From Mycobacterium parmense (GTDB lineage: Bacteria; Actinomycetota; Actinomycetes; Mycobacteriales; Mycobacteriaceae): a stretch of DNA of 64,000 nt. Of the stretch, positions 40,034 to 48,798 are shown piece after piece (the first letter of the stretch is position 1; every line of letters starts with the position of its first letter). A program made the position numbers and the translations under genes. Below the pieces are notes generated by a model that did not search any database, was not told where the DNA came from, and saw only the letters and a program-made list of their open reading frames with translations. The stretch is from NCBI RefSeq assembly GCF_010730575.1, contig NZ_AP022614.1, positions 4,712,001 to 4,776,000 on the forward strand, given 5' to 3'.

Positions 40034-40980
40034 GGTGCGGGGAGCACCTCGGCTTCCAGTCGGCCCAGCAGCTCGCGCTCAGAGTCGAGCAGCCACGAAC
40101 TGCCGTGTGCGCGTTTGAAATACAGGTGCATGTCGTGTTCCCAGGTGATCGCGATCCCACCATGGAGCTGGATGCCCTCGGCGGCCACGGTGCACAACGC
40201 CTCGGTGGCGGCCAGGCGGGCGGTGGCGGCGCTGGTGGGGCCGGGATCGTCGCACGCGTCGGAGACCACGGCCCTGGCGGCGGCGACCGCCACGTACAGG
40301 TCGGCCATGCGGTGCTTGAGCGCTTGGAAGCTGCCGATCGGGCGGCCGAACTGGACGCGGTTCTTCGCGTAGTCGACGGTCAGTTCCAGGCACCGCTCGG
40401 CGGCGCCGATCTGCTCGGCCGCCAGCAGGATGGCCGCGGTGTGGGCGAGCCCGGGGTCGGGGCCCAGCGCCTCGGTCGCCCCCGGCTGCACCCGGGCCAG
40501 CCGGCGCGTCGGGTCCATGGTGGCGACCGGCGCGGCGGTGAACCGGGTCCAGCGGGTCAGGTCGCCGTCGGCGGCGGCAACGACGACATCGGCGATGTCG
40601 CCGTTGACCACGTAGTCGGCGTCGAGCACGAGCGCGCCGATCGACGTCCCCTCCGCGAGGCCTTGCAGCGTCGCCGCGTCCGGCTCGGGCGCGGCCAGCA
40701 GCGCCAGCTCGGCCAGCGTGGTGCCCAGCAGCGGGGAGGGCACCAGGTTGCGGCCCAGCTCCTGCAGAACCGTTGCGGCGTCGGCCAATTCGCCGCCCGC
40801 GCCACCCAGCTCCTCGGGAATCACCAGCGCCGCCGCGCCCACCTGCTCGCACAGCAGCTGCCACAACGCCTCGTCGTAGCCGCGGTCGGATTGCAGCGCG
40901 GCGCGCACCGCCGCGGGGTCCGCATGCTTGGCGATCAGCGCCGCCACGGTGTCCCGCAGCATCTCCCGTTCTTCAGTCAC
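40030..40980 (-). CDS. fadE33: Acyl-CoA dehydrogenase-like subunit FadE33
   Basis: 316 residues from GTG 40980. C-terminal ACAD signature YAKNRVQFGRPIGSFQALKHRMADLYVAV and IQLHGGIAITWEHDMHLYFKRAH; the N-terminal half is divergent and short, as in the alpha2beta2 heteromeric mycobacterial ACADs, where one subunit lacks full catalytic residues. It pairs with FadE31/FadE32 for HIP (rings C/D) degradation. Mtb orthologue Rv3564. A MIRU-like element fills the gap to fadE32. Confidence 0.93.
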   Translation of the reverse strand: MTEEREMLRDTVAALIAKHADPAAVRAALQSDRGYDEALWQLLCEQVGAAALVIPEELGGAGGELADAATVLQELGRNLVPSPLLGTTLAELALLAAPEPDAATLQGLAEGTSIGALVLDADYVVNGDIADVVVAAADGDLTRWTRFTAAPVATMDPTRRLARVQPGATEALGPDPGLAHTAAILLAAEQIGAAERCLELTVDYAKNRVQFGRPIGSFQALKHRMADLYVAVAAARAVVSDACDDPGPTSAATARLAATEALCTVAAEGIQLHGGIAITWEHDMHLYFKRAHGSSWLLDSERELLGRLEAEVLPAP

Positions 40981-41041
40981 GGGCGCCGCTCCTTGTCCTC
41001 GCTGCGCTCGGCGCGTCGTCGCTTCGCATCGGCGTGCTCAC
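40973..41041 (-). repeat. MIRU-like interspersed element between fadE32 and fadE33, with 22-residue frame
   Basis: On the coding strand the sequence runs from GTGAGCACGCCGATGCGAAG to AGGAGCGGCGCC. Its GTG overlaps the fadE32 stop and its own TGA overlaps the fadE33 start, so the frame VSTPMRSDDAPSAARTRSGA.. bridges the two genes. This start/stop-bridging layout and the GAGCGCAGCGAGGA..GGAGCGGCGCC sequence resemble mycobacterial interspersed repetitive units. It also supplies AAGGAG about nine bases before the fadE33 GTG. Confidence 0.72.
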
Positions 41042-41973
41042 AGCGCCTCCAGCACGCGGCGGCGATGCGCCTCGGGAGTTCCCCACGCCGAGCGTAGTGC
41101 CTGCACGCGCAGCAACCACAGTGACAGGTCGTGCTCCTGGGTGAACCCGATGGCGCCGTGGGTCTGCAGCGCCGAACGCGCCGCCAGCAGGGCCGCCTCC
41201 GACGCGGCCGCCTTCGCCGCGCTGACGTCGCGGGCGTCCAGCGTCAGGGCGGCGCCGTAGACCAGCGGGCGGGCCAGCTCGTTGGCGATGTGAGCGTCGG
41301 CGAGCTTGTGCTTGATCGCCTGATAGGAGCCGATCACCCGGCCGAACTGGGCACGCTGCTTGGCGTAGGCCACGGCGGCCTCCACCAGCGCCCCGGCGGC
41401 GCCGATCAGTTGCGCCGCGGTGGCCAGCGCCCCGAACCCGTAGGCGCGCTCGAGGTCAGCCCGCCAGGGCGCGCCGGCCGCGGTCACGTCGTAGAGCCGG
41501 CGGCTGGGGTCGACGGACTCGTGGCGTTCGCCCGGTTCACCCACGGTGACTTCGCCGCCGGCGGCCAGCAGCACCAGCCCGGCCGTGTCGGCGTCAACCG
41601 CTCGCGGCGCGTCGGGAGGCATGGCGACCGTCGCGATCAGCTCACCCGCGGCCAGGGCGGCGCAGCGTTCATCGTCGGTCAGCAAAAGCGGTGCGACGGC
41701 GATTGATTCGGTGACCGGGCCGGGCACGCACCAGCGCCCGAGCCGCTCGAGCGCGACCACCACATCGACGGGATGTGCATCGATGCCGTCGTATTTCTCC
41801 GGCACGGCCAGCGCGGTGACACCGAGGTTGGTCAGCTGCTCCCACACCTTTCGGCCGGGTGCGGTGTCGCCCGTCGACCAGGCGCGCACGGCGGCGGGCA
41901 GGTCCGCCGCCCCGAGCGCCGCGTCGATGCTGGCCGCGAAGTCGCGCTGCTGTTCGTCCAGTTCGAATTTCAC
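41038..41973 (-). CDS. fadE32: Acyl-CoA dehydrogenase-like subunit FadE32
   Basis: 311 residues from a GTG overlapping the fadE31 stop. KFELDEQQRDFAASIDAAL opening, ACAD core AYAKQRAQFGRVIGSYQAIKHKLADAHIANE and LQTHGAIGFTQEHDLSLWLLR. Same short heteromer-type architecture as FadE33. It works with FadE31 in late HIP-CoA degradation. Orthologue of Mtb Rv3563 (slightly shorter here). Confidence 0.93.
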   Translation of the reverse strand: MKFELDEQQRDFAASIDAALGAADLPAAVRAWSTGDTAPGRKVWEQLTNLGVTALAVPEKYDGIDAHPVDVVVALERLGRWCVPGPVTESIAVAPLLLTDDERCAALAAGELIATVAMPPDAPRAVDADTAGLVLLAAGGEVTVGEPGERHESVDPSRRLYDVTAAGAPWRADLERAYGFGALATAAQLIGAAGALVEAAVAYAKQRAQFGRVIGSYQAIKHKLADAHIANELARPLVYGAALTLDARDVSAAKAAASEAALLAARSALQTHGAIGFTQEHDLSLWLLRVQALRSAWGTPEAHRRRVLEAL

Positions 41974-43115
41974 TTCTTGCCCCCGGTCGCTTCGCGCGGC
42001 AGCCCCAGCAACCGCTCCGAGATGATGTTCCGCTGAATCTCGTTGGTGCCGGCGTAGATCGGGCCGCCGAGCGCGAACAGCAGCCCGTCCGTCCACGGGC
42101 CGGCCAGCTCGCCGTCGGCACCGAGGATGTCGAGCGCGGTCTGGTGCAGTTCCACGTCGAGGTCCGACCAGAACACCTTGGTCACCGATGACTCGGCGCC
42201 CAGTTCACCGCCGCCGGCCAGCCTGCTGACCGTGCCGAACGTCTGCAGGCGGTAGGCCTGCGCCTTGATCCATCCGTCGGCGACCCGGTCGGCGAATCCT
42301 TCGGGGGAGCCCTTGTCCTTCCACAGCCGGACCAATCGTTCGGCGGCGGCGAGGAATCGCGCCGGGCTGCGCAGCGACATGCCGCGCTCGTTGCTCGACG
42401 TGCTCATGGCAGCGCGCCAGCCCTCGTTCGCAACGCCGATGACGTCGGCGTCGGGAACGAAGACGTCGTCGAGGAAGATCTCGCCGAAGCCGGTGTCGCC
42501 GCCCAGCTGGGCGATCGGGCGGACCGTGATCCCGTCGGCCTTCAGGTCGAACATGAAGTAGGTCAGCCCGCGATGCCGCTCGGCGGTGGGGTCCGAGCGG
42601 AAAAGCCCGAATCCCATGTCGGCGAACGGCGCTCGTGAGCTCCAGATCTTCTGACCGTTGAGCAGCCAGCCGCCGTCGGTCTTGGTGGCGGTGGACCGCA
42701 GCGAGGCCAGGTCGCTGCCGGCCTCGGGTTCCGACCAGGCCTGCGCCCAGATCTGCTCACCGCTGGCCATTTTGGGCAGCACCCTGTCGAGCTGTTCGGC
42801 GGTGCCGTGCGCGAACAGGGTCGGGGCCAGCATGGAGGTGCCGTTGGCGCTGGCCCGCCCGGGAGCGCCCGCGCGGAAGTACTCCTCCTCGAACACCACC
42901 CAGTGCAGCAGCGGGGCGTCGCGGCCGCCGTATCTGGCCGGCCAGGTGATCACCGACAGCCCGGCATCGAAGAGCACCCGGTCCCAACGCCGGTGCTGGG
43001 CGAAGCCTTCGGCGTTGTCATAGGACCGGGTGGGGATGGCTGCGGCGTTGTCCGAGAGGAACTCGCGCACCTCGGCCTGGAATTCCAGCGTCGCGTCGTC
43101 CAATTCCAGATCCAT
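41970..43115 (-). CDS. fadE31: Acyl-CoA dehydrogenase FadE31
   Basis: 381 residues, complete catalytic-type ACAD: AWSEPEAGSDLASLRSTA (FAD/substrate), GQKIWSSRAPFADMGF, and the C-terminal GPIYAGTNEIQRNIISERLLGLPRE. It is the catalytic partner for FadE32 and FadE33 in ring C/D breakdown. The start overlaps the fadD3 stop (TGATG), so the operon order fadD3-fadE31-fadE32-fadE33-aminotransferase is fully coupled apart from the MIRU-like insert. Mtb Rv3562. Confidence 0.94.
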   Translation of the reverse strand: MDLELDDATLEFQAEVREFLSDNAAAIPTRSYDNAEGFAQHRRWDRVLFDAGLSVITWPARYGGRDAPLLHWVVFEEEYFRAGAPGRASANGTSMLAPTLFAHGTAEQLDRVLPKMASGEQIWAQAWSEPEAGSDLASLRSTATKTDGGWLLNGQKIWSSRAPFADMGFGLFRSDPTAERHRGLTYFMFDLKADGITVRPIAQLGGDTGFGEIFLDDVFVPDADVIGVANEGWRAAMSTSSNERGMSLRSPARFLAAAERLVRLWKDKGSPEGFADRVADGWIKAQAYRLQTFGTVSRLAGGGELGAESSVTKVFWSDLDVELHQTALDILGADGELAGPWTDGLLFALGGPIYAGTNEIQRNIISERLLGLPREATGGKK

Positions 43116-44659
43116 CAGCCCATGTCCCTCAGTTGTGGTTTGAGCACCTTGCCGCCCGCGTTGCGGGGCAACTCGTCGACGAAGCGCACCGATCGCGGCG
43201 CTTTGAAGTTGGCCAGATGCTCACGGGTGTAGGCGATCACCGCCCGTTCGTCGAGCTGTGTGCCGGGACGGGTCACCAGGAACGCGCGGCCCACCTCGCC
43301 GAGCCGCTCGTCGGGGACGCCGATCACAGCGGCGTCGGCGACGCCGTCGAGGCGCGCCAGCACCTGCTCGACCTCGGCGGGATAGACGTTGAACCCGCCG
43401 CAGATGTACATGTCTTTGAGCCGGTCGGTGATCCGCAGGTTGCCCGCGGCGTCGACGACGCCGACGTCCCCGGTGTGCAGCCAGCCCTCGGCGTCGATCG
43501 CGGCCGCGGTCGCGGCCGGATCATCGAGGTAGCCGAGCATCACGTTCGGCCCGCGCAGCAGGACTTCTCCCGATTCGCCGGGAACCGCTGTGTCGATGCG
43601 TAATTCGAAGTCGGCGAACGGGCGCCCGCAGGTGGTCGCGACCGTGACCGGGTCGTCGTCGGCGCGGCACATGGTTCCCATGCCGTTGGCCTCGGTCAGG
43701 CCGTACGCGGTCAGCACGATGTCGATGTCGAGCTCGGACTGCATCCGCTCTACCAGCACGACCGGCACCGTCGCGGCCCCGGTTACCGCGAACCGCAGCG
43801 AGCTCAGGTCGTAATCCCGGCGTGCCGGATGGTCGAGCAGGGTCTGGTAGATGGTGGGTGGCCCGGGCAGCACCGTGATGCGGTGGCGTTCGATGGCCTG
43901 CAGCGCGCGCAGCGGGTCGAAGGTCAGGTGCGGGATCAGCGTGGCGCCGGTCTGCAAGCAGGCGAGGATGCCGGCCTTGTAGCCGAAGTTGTGGAAGAAC
44001 GGGTTGATGCACAGATAGCGGTCGTCGCTGGTGATCTTGCCGTTGGCGGCCCACGACGCCGAGGCCGACAGCGACTGCCGGTGCGCGCACAGCACGCCCT
44101 TGCTGCGTCCGGTGGTACCGGAGGTGAAGAGGATGTCGCTGACGTCGTCGGGCCGCACGGCCGCGGCGCGGGCGGTCACCGGGCCCGCGGCCGCCGGCGC
44201 GGAGCCGCGCTCGATGAATTCGTCCCACGTCCCGTCGTCCGCCTCGACTGGGATGCGCACGATGTGCCGCAACGCCGGCAGGGAAGCGAGGTCGAGGCCG
44301 GCCGTGCGGTCGCTGCCGAGGAATTCCCCCATCGCGAACAGGACCGGCGACTCGGTGCGGGCCAGGATGTCGGTGGCCTCTTCGGCGGTGTAGCGGGTGT
44401 TGAGCGGCACCATGGCCGCGCCGGCGTGGTGGATCGCCAGGCAGGCGATGACCCAGTGCCAGGTGTTGGGCGACCAGATCGCCACGCGGTCACCGGCCTG
44501 CACGCCCAGGCCGATGAGGGCCGCGGCGGCGCGGTGCACCTCGGTACGCAGCGCGGCGGCGGTGAAGGTCCGCTCGTCGGTGATCAACGCCGGGTGGTCG
44601 GGCAGTTGCTGGGCGAAACGATCCAGCGCCGCGGGCACGGTGCGGGGATCGTTGGTCAT
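43115..44659 (-). CDS. fadD3: FadD3, HIP-CoA synthetase
   Basis: 514 residues from ATG 44659 with GGAGCG upstream. AMP-forming ligase motifs: ILFTSGTTGRSKGVLCAH, AYGLTEANG, GWLHTGDVG and a C-terminal NAGGKVLKPQLR with the catalytic Lys. Orthologue of Mtb Rv3561, which activates 3aalpha-H-4alpha(3'-propanoate)-7abeta-methylhexahydro-1,5-indanedione (HIP), the first step of ring C/D catabolism. HIP-CoA is also the KstR2 effector, so this enzyme makes the inducer of its own operon. KstR2 box 19 bases upstream. Confidence 0.96.
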   Translation of the reverse strand: MTNDPRTVPAALDRFAQQLPDHPALITDERTFTAAALRTEVHRAAAALIGLGVQAGDRVAIWSPNTWHWVIACLAIHHAGAAMVPLNTRYTAEEATDILARTESPVLFAMGEFLGSDRTAGLDLASLPALRHIVRIPVEADDGTWDEFIERGSAPAAAGPVTARAAAVRPDDVSDILFTSGTTGRSKGVLCAHRQSLSASASWAANGKITSDDRYLCINPFFHNFGYKAGILACLQTGATLIPHLTFDPLRALQAIERHRITVLPGPPTIYQTLLDHPARRDYDLSSLRFAVTGAATVPVVLVERMQSELDIDIVLTAYGLTEANGMGTMCRADDDPVTVATTCGRPFADFELRIDTAVPGESGEVLLRGPNVMLGYLDDPAATAAAIDAEGWLHTGDVGVVDAAGNLRITDRLKDMYICGGFNVYPAEVEQVLARLDGVADAAVIGVPDERLGEVGRAFLVTRPGTQLDERAVIAYTREHLANFKAPRSVRFVDELPRNAGGKVLKPQLRDMG

Positions 44660-44677
44660 CGGCGACGCTCCTAACAA

Positions 44678-44701
44678 AGCAAGTGCTTGGTAGGTTAGCC
44701 T
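44678..44701. promoter_or_regulatory. KstR2 operator and leaderless fadE30 promoter (divergent with fadD3)
   Basis: AGCAAGTGCTTGGT (44678-44691) fits the KstR2 consensus AnCAAGnnCTTGnT exactly. TAGCCT at 44696-44701 is a TANNNT -10 seven bases before the fadE30 ATG, which has no ribosome site, so fadE30 mRNA is probably leaderless. The same box covers the fadD3 promoter on the other strand. Confidence 0.88.
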
Positions 44702-44708
44702 ACAGGGC

Positions 44709-45857
44709 ATGCAGGACGTCGAGGACTTCCGGGCCGAGGTCCGCCAATGGCTCGCCGACAATCTGGTCGGCGAATTCGCGGCTCTCAAGGGCCTGGGCGG
44801 CCCGGGAAGCGAGCACGAGGCGTTCGAGGAGCGCCGCGCCTGGAACCAGCACCTCGCCAAGGCGGGCCTGACGTGCCTGGGCTGGCCTGTCGAACACGGC
44901 GGGCGTGGGCTTTCCACCGCCCACCGGGTCGCCTTCTACGAGGAGTACGCCCGCGCCGACGCCCCGGACAAGGTCAACCACTTCGGCGAGGAGCTGCTCG
45001 GACCGACGCTGATCGCGTTCGGCACGCCCGAGCAGCAGCAGCGGTTCCTGCCCCGCATCCTCGACGTCACCGAGCTGTGGTGCCAGGGATATTCGGAACC
45101 CGGCGCCGGCAGCGACCTGGCCAACGTGGCCACCACCGCCGAGCTGGACGGTGACCAGTGGGTGATCAACGGCCAGAAGGTGTGGACGTCGCTGGCGCAC
45201 CTGTCGCAGTGGTGCTTCGTGGTCGCGCGCACCGAGAAGGGCTCCAAGCGGCATGCCGGCCTGTCCTACCTCCTGGTGCCGTTGGACCAGCCCGGCGTGC
45301 AGGTCCGGCCGATCGTCCAGATCACCGGCACCGCGGAATTCAACGAGGTGTTCTTCGACGACGCCCGCACCGACGCCTCGATGGTGGTCGGCCAGCCCGG
45401 CGACGGCTGGCGGGTGGCGATGGCGACGCTGACCTTCGAGCGCGGCGTGTCCACGCTCGGGCAGCAAATCGTCTATGCCCGTGAACTTTCCAATCTCGCC
45501 GCTCTCGCTCGGCGCAACGGTGCCGCCGACGACCCGTTCATCCGGGAGCGGCTGACCCGGGCCTGGACGGGTCTGCGGGCCATGCGGTCGTATGCCCTGG
45601 CCACCATGGATGTCGAGCAGCCCGGCCAGGACAACGTGTCGAAGCTGTTGTGGGCCAACTGGCATCGCGCTCTCGGTGAGCTGGCCATGGACGTGGTCGG
45701 CAAGCCCTCGATGACCCTGTCCGACGGTGAGTTCGACGAGTGGCAGCGGCTGTTCCTGTTCACCCGCGCCGACACCATCTACGGCGGCTCCAACGAGATC
45801 CAGCGCAACATCATCGCCGAGCGGGTGCTCGGCCTGCCGCGAGAGGTAAAGGGATGA
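44709..45857 (+). CDS. fadE30: Acyl-CoA dehydrogenase FadE30
   Basis: 382 residues, homomeric-type ACAD: GYSEPGAGSDLANVATTA, GQKVWTSLAHLSQWCFVV and IYGGSNEIQRNIIAERVLGLPRE. In Mtb (Rv3560c) it acts on 5-hydroxy-HIP-CoA, early in ring C/D degradation. It overlaps ipdF by 4 bases. Start ATG 44709 follows directly from the -10 (leaderless). Confidence 0.95.
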   Translation: MQDVEDFRAEVRQWLADNLVGEFAALKGLGGPGSEHEAFEERRAWNQHLAKAGLTCLGWPVEHGGRGLSTAHRVAFYEEYARADAPDKVNHFGEELLGPTLIAFGTPEQQQRFLPRILDVTELWCQGYSEPGAGSDLANVATTAELDGDQWVINGQKVWTSLAHLSQWCFVVARTEKGSKRHAGLSYLLVPLDQPGVQVRPIVQITGTAEFNEVFFDDARTDASMVVGQPGDGWRVAMATLTFERGVSTLGQQIVYARELSNLAALARRNGAADDPFIRERLTRAWTGLRAMRSYALATMDVEQPGQDNVSKLLWANWHRALGELAMDVVGKPSMTLSDGEFDEWQRLFLFTRADTIYGGSNEIQRNIIAERVLGLPREVKG

Positions 45858-46642
45858 CGCTCTCCGAAGCGCCGAAAGAGATTGCCGGACACGGACTTCT
45901 GGAAGGCAAGGTAGTGGTGGTCACCGCCGCGGCAGGAACCGGCATCGGGTCGGCGACCGCGCGGCGGGCGCTGGCCGAGGGCGCCGAAGTGGTGGTCTCC
46001 GACCACCACGAGCGGCGACTGGGGGAGACGGCCGACGAGCTGAGCGCGCTGGGGCTGGGCCGGGTCGAGAAGGTGGTGTGCGACGTGACGTCCACCGCCC
46101 AGGTCGACGCCCTGATCGCCTCCACCACCGCGCGGATGGGCCGCATCGACGTGCTGGTCAACAACGCCGGGCTGGGGGGCCAGACGCCGGTGGTCGAGAT
46201 GACCGACGACGAGTGGGACCGCGTCCTGAACGTGACGCTCAACTCGGTGTTCCGGGCCACGCGCGCGGCTCTGCGCTACTTCCGCGAAGCCAAACACGGC
46301 GGCGTGATCGTCAACAATGCCAGTGTGCTGGGCTGGCGCGCGCAGCACTCCCAGTCGCACTATGCGGCGGCCAAGGCGGGTGTGATGGCATTAACTCGTT
46401 GCAGCGCAATCGAAGCCGCGGAGTACGGCGTGCGGATCAACGCCGTCTCGCCCAGCATCGCGCGGCACAAGTTTCTGGAGAAGACGTCGTCGTCCGAGCT
46501 GCTCGACCGGCTCTCCGCGGGCGAGGCGTTCGGCCGTGCCGCCGAGCCGTGGGAGGTGGCCGCCACGATCGCCTTCCTGGCCAGCGACTACTCCAGTTAC
46601 CTGACCGGCGAGGTCATTTCGGTGTCGAGCCAGCATCCGTGA
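45854..46642 (+). CDS. ipdF: IpdF, short-chain dehydrogenase (5-OH-HIP-CoA oxidoreductase)
   Basis: 262 residues, the Mtb Rv3559c length. Rossmann opening VVVVTAAAGTGIGSATARRAL, NNAG motif (VLVNNAGLGG), and the SDR catalytic pair YAAAK with a Ser in NASVLGW. It interconverts 5-hydroxy and 5-oxo HIP-CoA derivatives. Coupled to fadE30 by an ATGA overlap. Confidence 0.93.
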   Translation: MTLSEAPKEIAGHGLLEGKVVVVTAAAGTGIGSATARRALAEGAEVVVSDHHERRLGETADELSALGLGRVEKVVCDVTSTAQVDALIASTTARMGRIDVLVNNAGLGGQTPVVEMTDDEWDRVLNVTLNSVFRATRAALRYFREAKHGGVIVNNASVLGWRAQHSQSHYAAAKAGVMALTRCSAIEAAEYGVRINAVSPSIARHKFLEKTSSSELLDRLSAGEAFGRAAEPWEVAATIAFLASDYSSYLTGEVISVSSQHP

Positions 46643-46665
46643 GACGGGCCGGCCGGCAATCTCGC

Positions 46666-46872
46666 CTAGGCGAGGGCGGCGGAGAAACTTCCGCCCGCCA
46701 CCAGCGCGATGATCAGCGCCGCAGTGGTCTGCCCCATCGACGCGGCCACGACGATTCCCACGATCGCGCTGATGAATATCGTGACCACGAATGCCGCCAT
46801 CAGCATCGGGTGTGAGCCGGACGCGCCACGGGGGCGCGGCGCAGCTGAGGGCTTGTGCGAACGGTCAGCCAT
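46666..46872 (-). CDS. 68-residue two-helix membrane protein, unknown function
   Basis: ATG 46872 has GGAGG seven bases upstream. A disordered basic N-terminus (MADRSHKPSAAPRPRGASG) is followed by two hydrophobic helices, MLMAAFVVTIFISAIVGIVVAAS and TAALIIALVAGGSFSAALA. It occupies the place where Mtb has PPE64 (Rv3558) between ipdF and kstR2. No family recognised; convergent with ipdF. Confidence 0.7.
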   Translation of the reverse strand: MADRSHKPSAAPRPRGASGSHPMLMAAFVVTIFISAIVGIVVAASMGQTTAALIIALVAGGSFSAALA

Positions 46873-46996
46873 CACGCAACCTCCGAGGTGTGATCTCTGA
46901 TACACCATAGCGCCCAATGTGCGGCACCTCACAACCCGGTGGGGTTCATTCGACGGGACCCGGGTGTGCCATCCGTCTGAGAACCCGCGGTGGCCA

Positions 46997-47019
46997 AGCA
47001 AGCGCTTGGTTGATATGCT
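46997..47019 (+). promoter_or_regulatory. KstR2 operator and leaderless kstR2 promoter
   Basis: AGCAAGCGCTTGGT (46997-47010) matches AnCAAGnnCTTGnT. TATGCT at 47014-47019 is a -10 six bases before the kstR2 GTG, with no ribosome site, so kstR2 is probably leaderless and autorepressed. Confidence 0.88.
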
Positions 47020-47025
47020 GGGCCG

Positions 47026-47631
47026 GTGGACCGAGTGACCGGTCAGGCGAACAGCCGGCGAGACGAGCTGCTGGGTCTCGCCGCGACCATGTTCGCCGAG
47101 CGCGGGTTGCGCGCCACGACCGTGCGCGACATCGCCGATGGCGCCGGCATCCTGTCCGGCAGTCTGTACCACCATTTCTCCTCCAAGGAGGAGATGGTCG
47201 ACGAGTTGCTGCGCGGCTTTCTGGACTGGCTGTTCGCCCGCTACCGCGAGATCGTCGACGGCGAACCCAATCCATTGGAGCGGCTCAAGGGGCTCTTCAT
47301 GGCGTCGTTCGAGGCAATCGAACACCGGCATGCGCAGGTCGTCATCTACCAGGACGAGGCGCAGCGGTTGTCGACGCAACCCCGGTTCTCCTACATCGAG
47401 GACATGAACCGCCAGCAACGCAAGATGTGGGTCGAGGTGATCAACCAGGGCGTCGACGAGGGCTACTTCCGGCCCGACCTCAACGTCGACCTCATCTACC
47501 GTTTCATTCGAGACACCACCTGGGTGTCGGTGCGCTGGTATCAACCCGGCGGACCGCTCACGGCGCAACAGGTGGGCGCGCAATACCTGGCCATTGTCCT
47601 TGGCGGGATCACGAAACAAAAAGGAGTCTGA
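47026..47631 (+). CDS. kstR2: KstR2, TetR-family repressor of HIP (ring C/D) catabolism
   Basis: 201 residues from GTG 47026, matching Mtb Rv3557c. HTH TVRDIADGAGILSGSLYHHFSSKEEM; helical effector-binding C-domain with WYQPGGPLTAQQVG. It represses fadD3, fadE30, the ipd genes and fadA6 and is released by HIP-CoA. All three KstR2 boxes of the regulon visible here are in this window. fadA6 follows one base after the stop. Confidence 0.96.
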   Translation: MDRVTGQANSRRDELLGLAATMFAERGLRATTVRDIADGAGILSGSLYHHFSSKEEMVDELLRGFLDWLFARYREIVDGEPNPLERLKGLFMASFEAIEHRHAQVVIYQDEAQRLSTQPRFSYIEDMNRQQRKMWVEVINQGVDEGYFRPDLNVDLIYRFIRDTTWVSVRWYQPGGPLTAQQVGAQYLAIVLGGITKQKGV

Positions 47632-47632
47632 C

Positions 47633-48793
47633 ATGTCCGAGGCGTACGTCATCGACGCTGTGCGTACCGCGGTTGGCAAGCGCAACGGATCGCTGGCCGG
47701 GATTCACCCAGTCGACCTGGGTGCGCACGGGTGGCGCGGCCTGCTCGACCGGGTGGACGTCGATCCCGCCGCCGTCGACGACGTGATCGCCGGATGCGTC
47801 GACGCCATCGGGGGACAGGCGGGCAACATCGCGCGACTGTCGTGGCTGGCGGCCGGTTACCCCGAGGAGGTGCCCGGTGTCACCGTGGACCGGCAGTGCG
47901 GGTCCAGCCAGCAGGCCATTTCCTTTGGCGCGCAGGCGATCATGGCCGGCACCGCCGACCTCATCGTCGCCGGCGGTGTGCAGAACATGAGTCAGATCCC
48001 GATCTCCTCGGCGATGAACGTCGGTGAGCAGTTCGGCTTCACCTCGCCGACCAACGAGTCCAAGCAGTGGCTGCACCGCTACGGCGACCAGGAGATCTCG
48101 CAGTTCCGCGGCTCGGAGCTGATCGCCGAGAAGTGGAACATCTCTCGTGAGGAGATGGAGCGGTACGCGCTGACCAGTCACGAGCGCGCGTTCGCGGCGA
48201 TCCGCGGCGGCCACTTCGACAACGAAATCATCACCGTGGAAACCGAATCCGGGCCGTTCCGGGTGGACGAAGGACCGCGCGAGTCGTCGCTGGAGAAGAT
48301 GGCCGGCTTGAAGACCCTGGTCGAAGGCGGGCGGTTGACCGCGGCGATGGCCAGCCAGATCTCCGACGGCGCCAGCGCCGTGCTGTTGGCTTCCGAGCAG
48401 GCGGTCAAGGACCACGGCCTCAAGCCCCGCGCCCGCATCCACCACATCAGCGCCCGTGCCGCCGACCCGGTCTTCATGCTGACCGGCCCGATCCCCGCCA
48501 CCCGCTACGCGCTGGACAAGACCGGGCTCTCGATCGGCGACATCGACACCGTCGAGATCAACGAGGCGTTCGCGCCGGTGGTGCTGGCGTGGCTCAAGGA
48601 GGTCAAGGCCGATCCGGAGAAGGTCAACCCCAACGGCGGCGCGATCGCGCTCGGGCACCCGCTCGGCGCCACCGGGGCAAAGCTTTTCACCACCATGCTG
48701 AACGAGCTCGAGCGCATCGGCGGCCGCTACGGCCTGCAGACGATGTGCGAGGGCGGCGGCACGGCGAACGTCACGATCATCGAGCGGCTGTAG
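47633..48793 (+). CDS. fadA6: FadA6, acetyl-CoA acyltransferase (thiolase)
   Basis: 386 residues from ATG 47633 (ribosome site AAGGAG in the end of kstR2). Thiolase catalytic residues: Cys in VDRQCGSSQQA, His in [14 protein letters not shown], Cys in MCEGGGTANVT. It carries out the thiolytic steps of ring C/D degradation, such as on the 4-methyl-5-oxo-octanedioyl-CoA intermediate. Co-transcribed with kstR2 (Mtb Rv3556c). Confidence 0.95.
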   Translation: MSEAYVIDAVRTAVGKRNGSLAGIHPVDLGAHGWRGLLDRVDVDPAAVDDVIAGCVDAIGGQAGNIARLSWLAAGYPEEVPGVTVDRQCGSSQQAISFGAQAIMAGTADLIVAGGVQNMSQIPISSAMNVGEQFGFTSPTNESKQWLHRYGDQEISQFRGSELIAEKWNISREEMERYALTSHERAFAAIRGGHFDNEIITVETESGPFRVDEGPRESSLEKMAGLKTLVEGGRLTAAMASQISDGASAVLLASEQAVKDHGLKPRARIHHISARAADPVFMLTGPIPATRYALDKTGLSIGDIDTVEINEAFAPVVLAWLKEVKADPEKVNPNGGAIALGHPLGATGAKLFTTMLNELERIGGRYGLQTMCEGGGTANVTIIERL

Positions 48794-48798
48794 CCGGC

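Noticed and set aside
37821..40163. 780-codon open frame across nat and the aminotransferase on the minus strand
   Set aside because: It covers real genes in two other frames and its translation is Arg/Gly/Pro low complexity.
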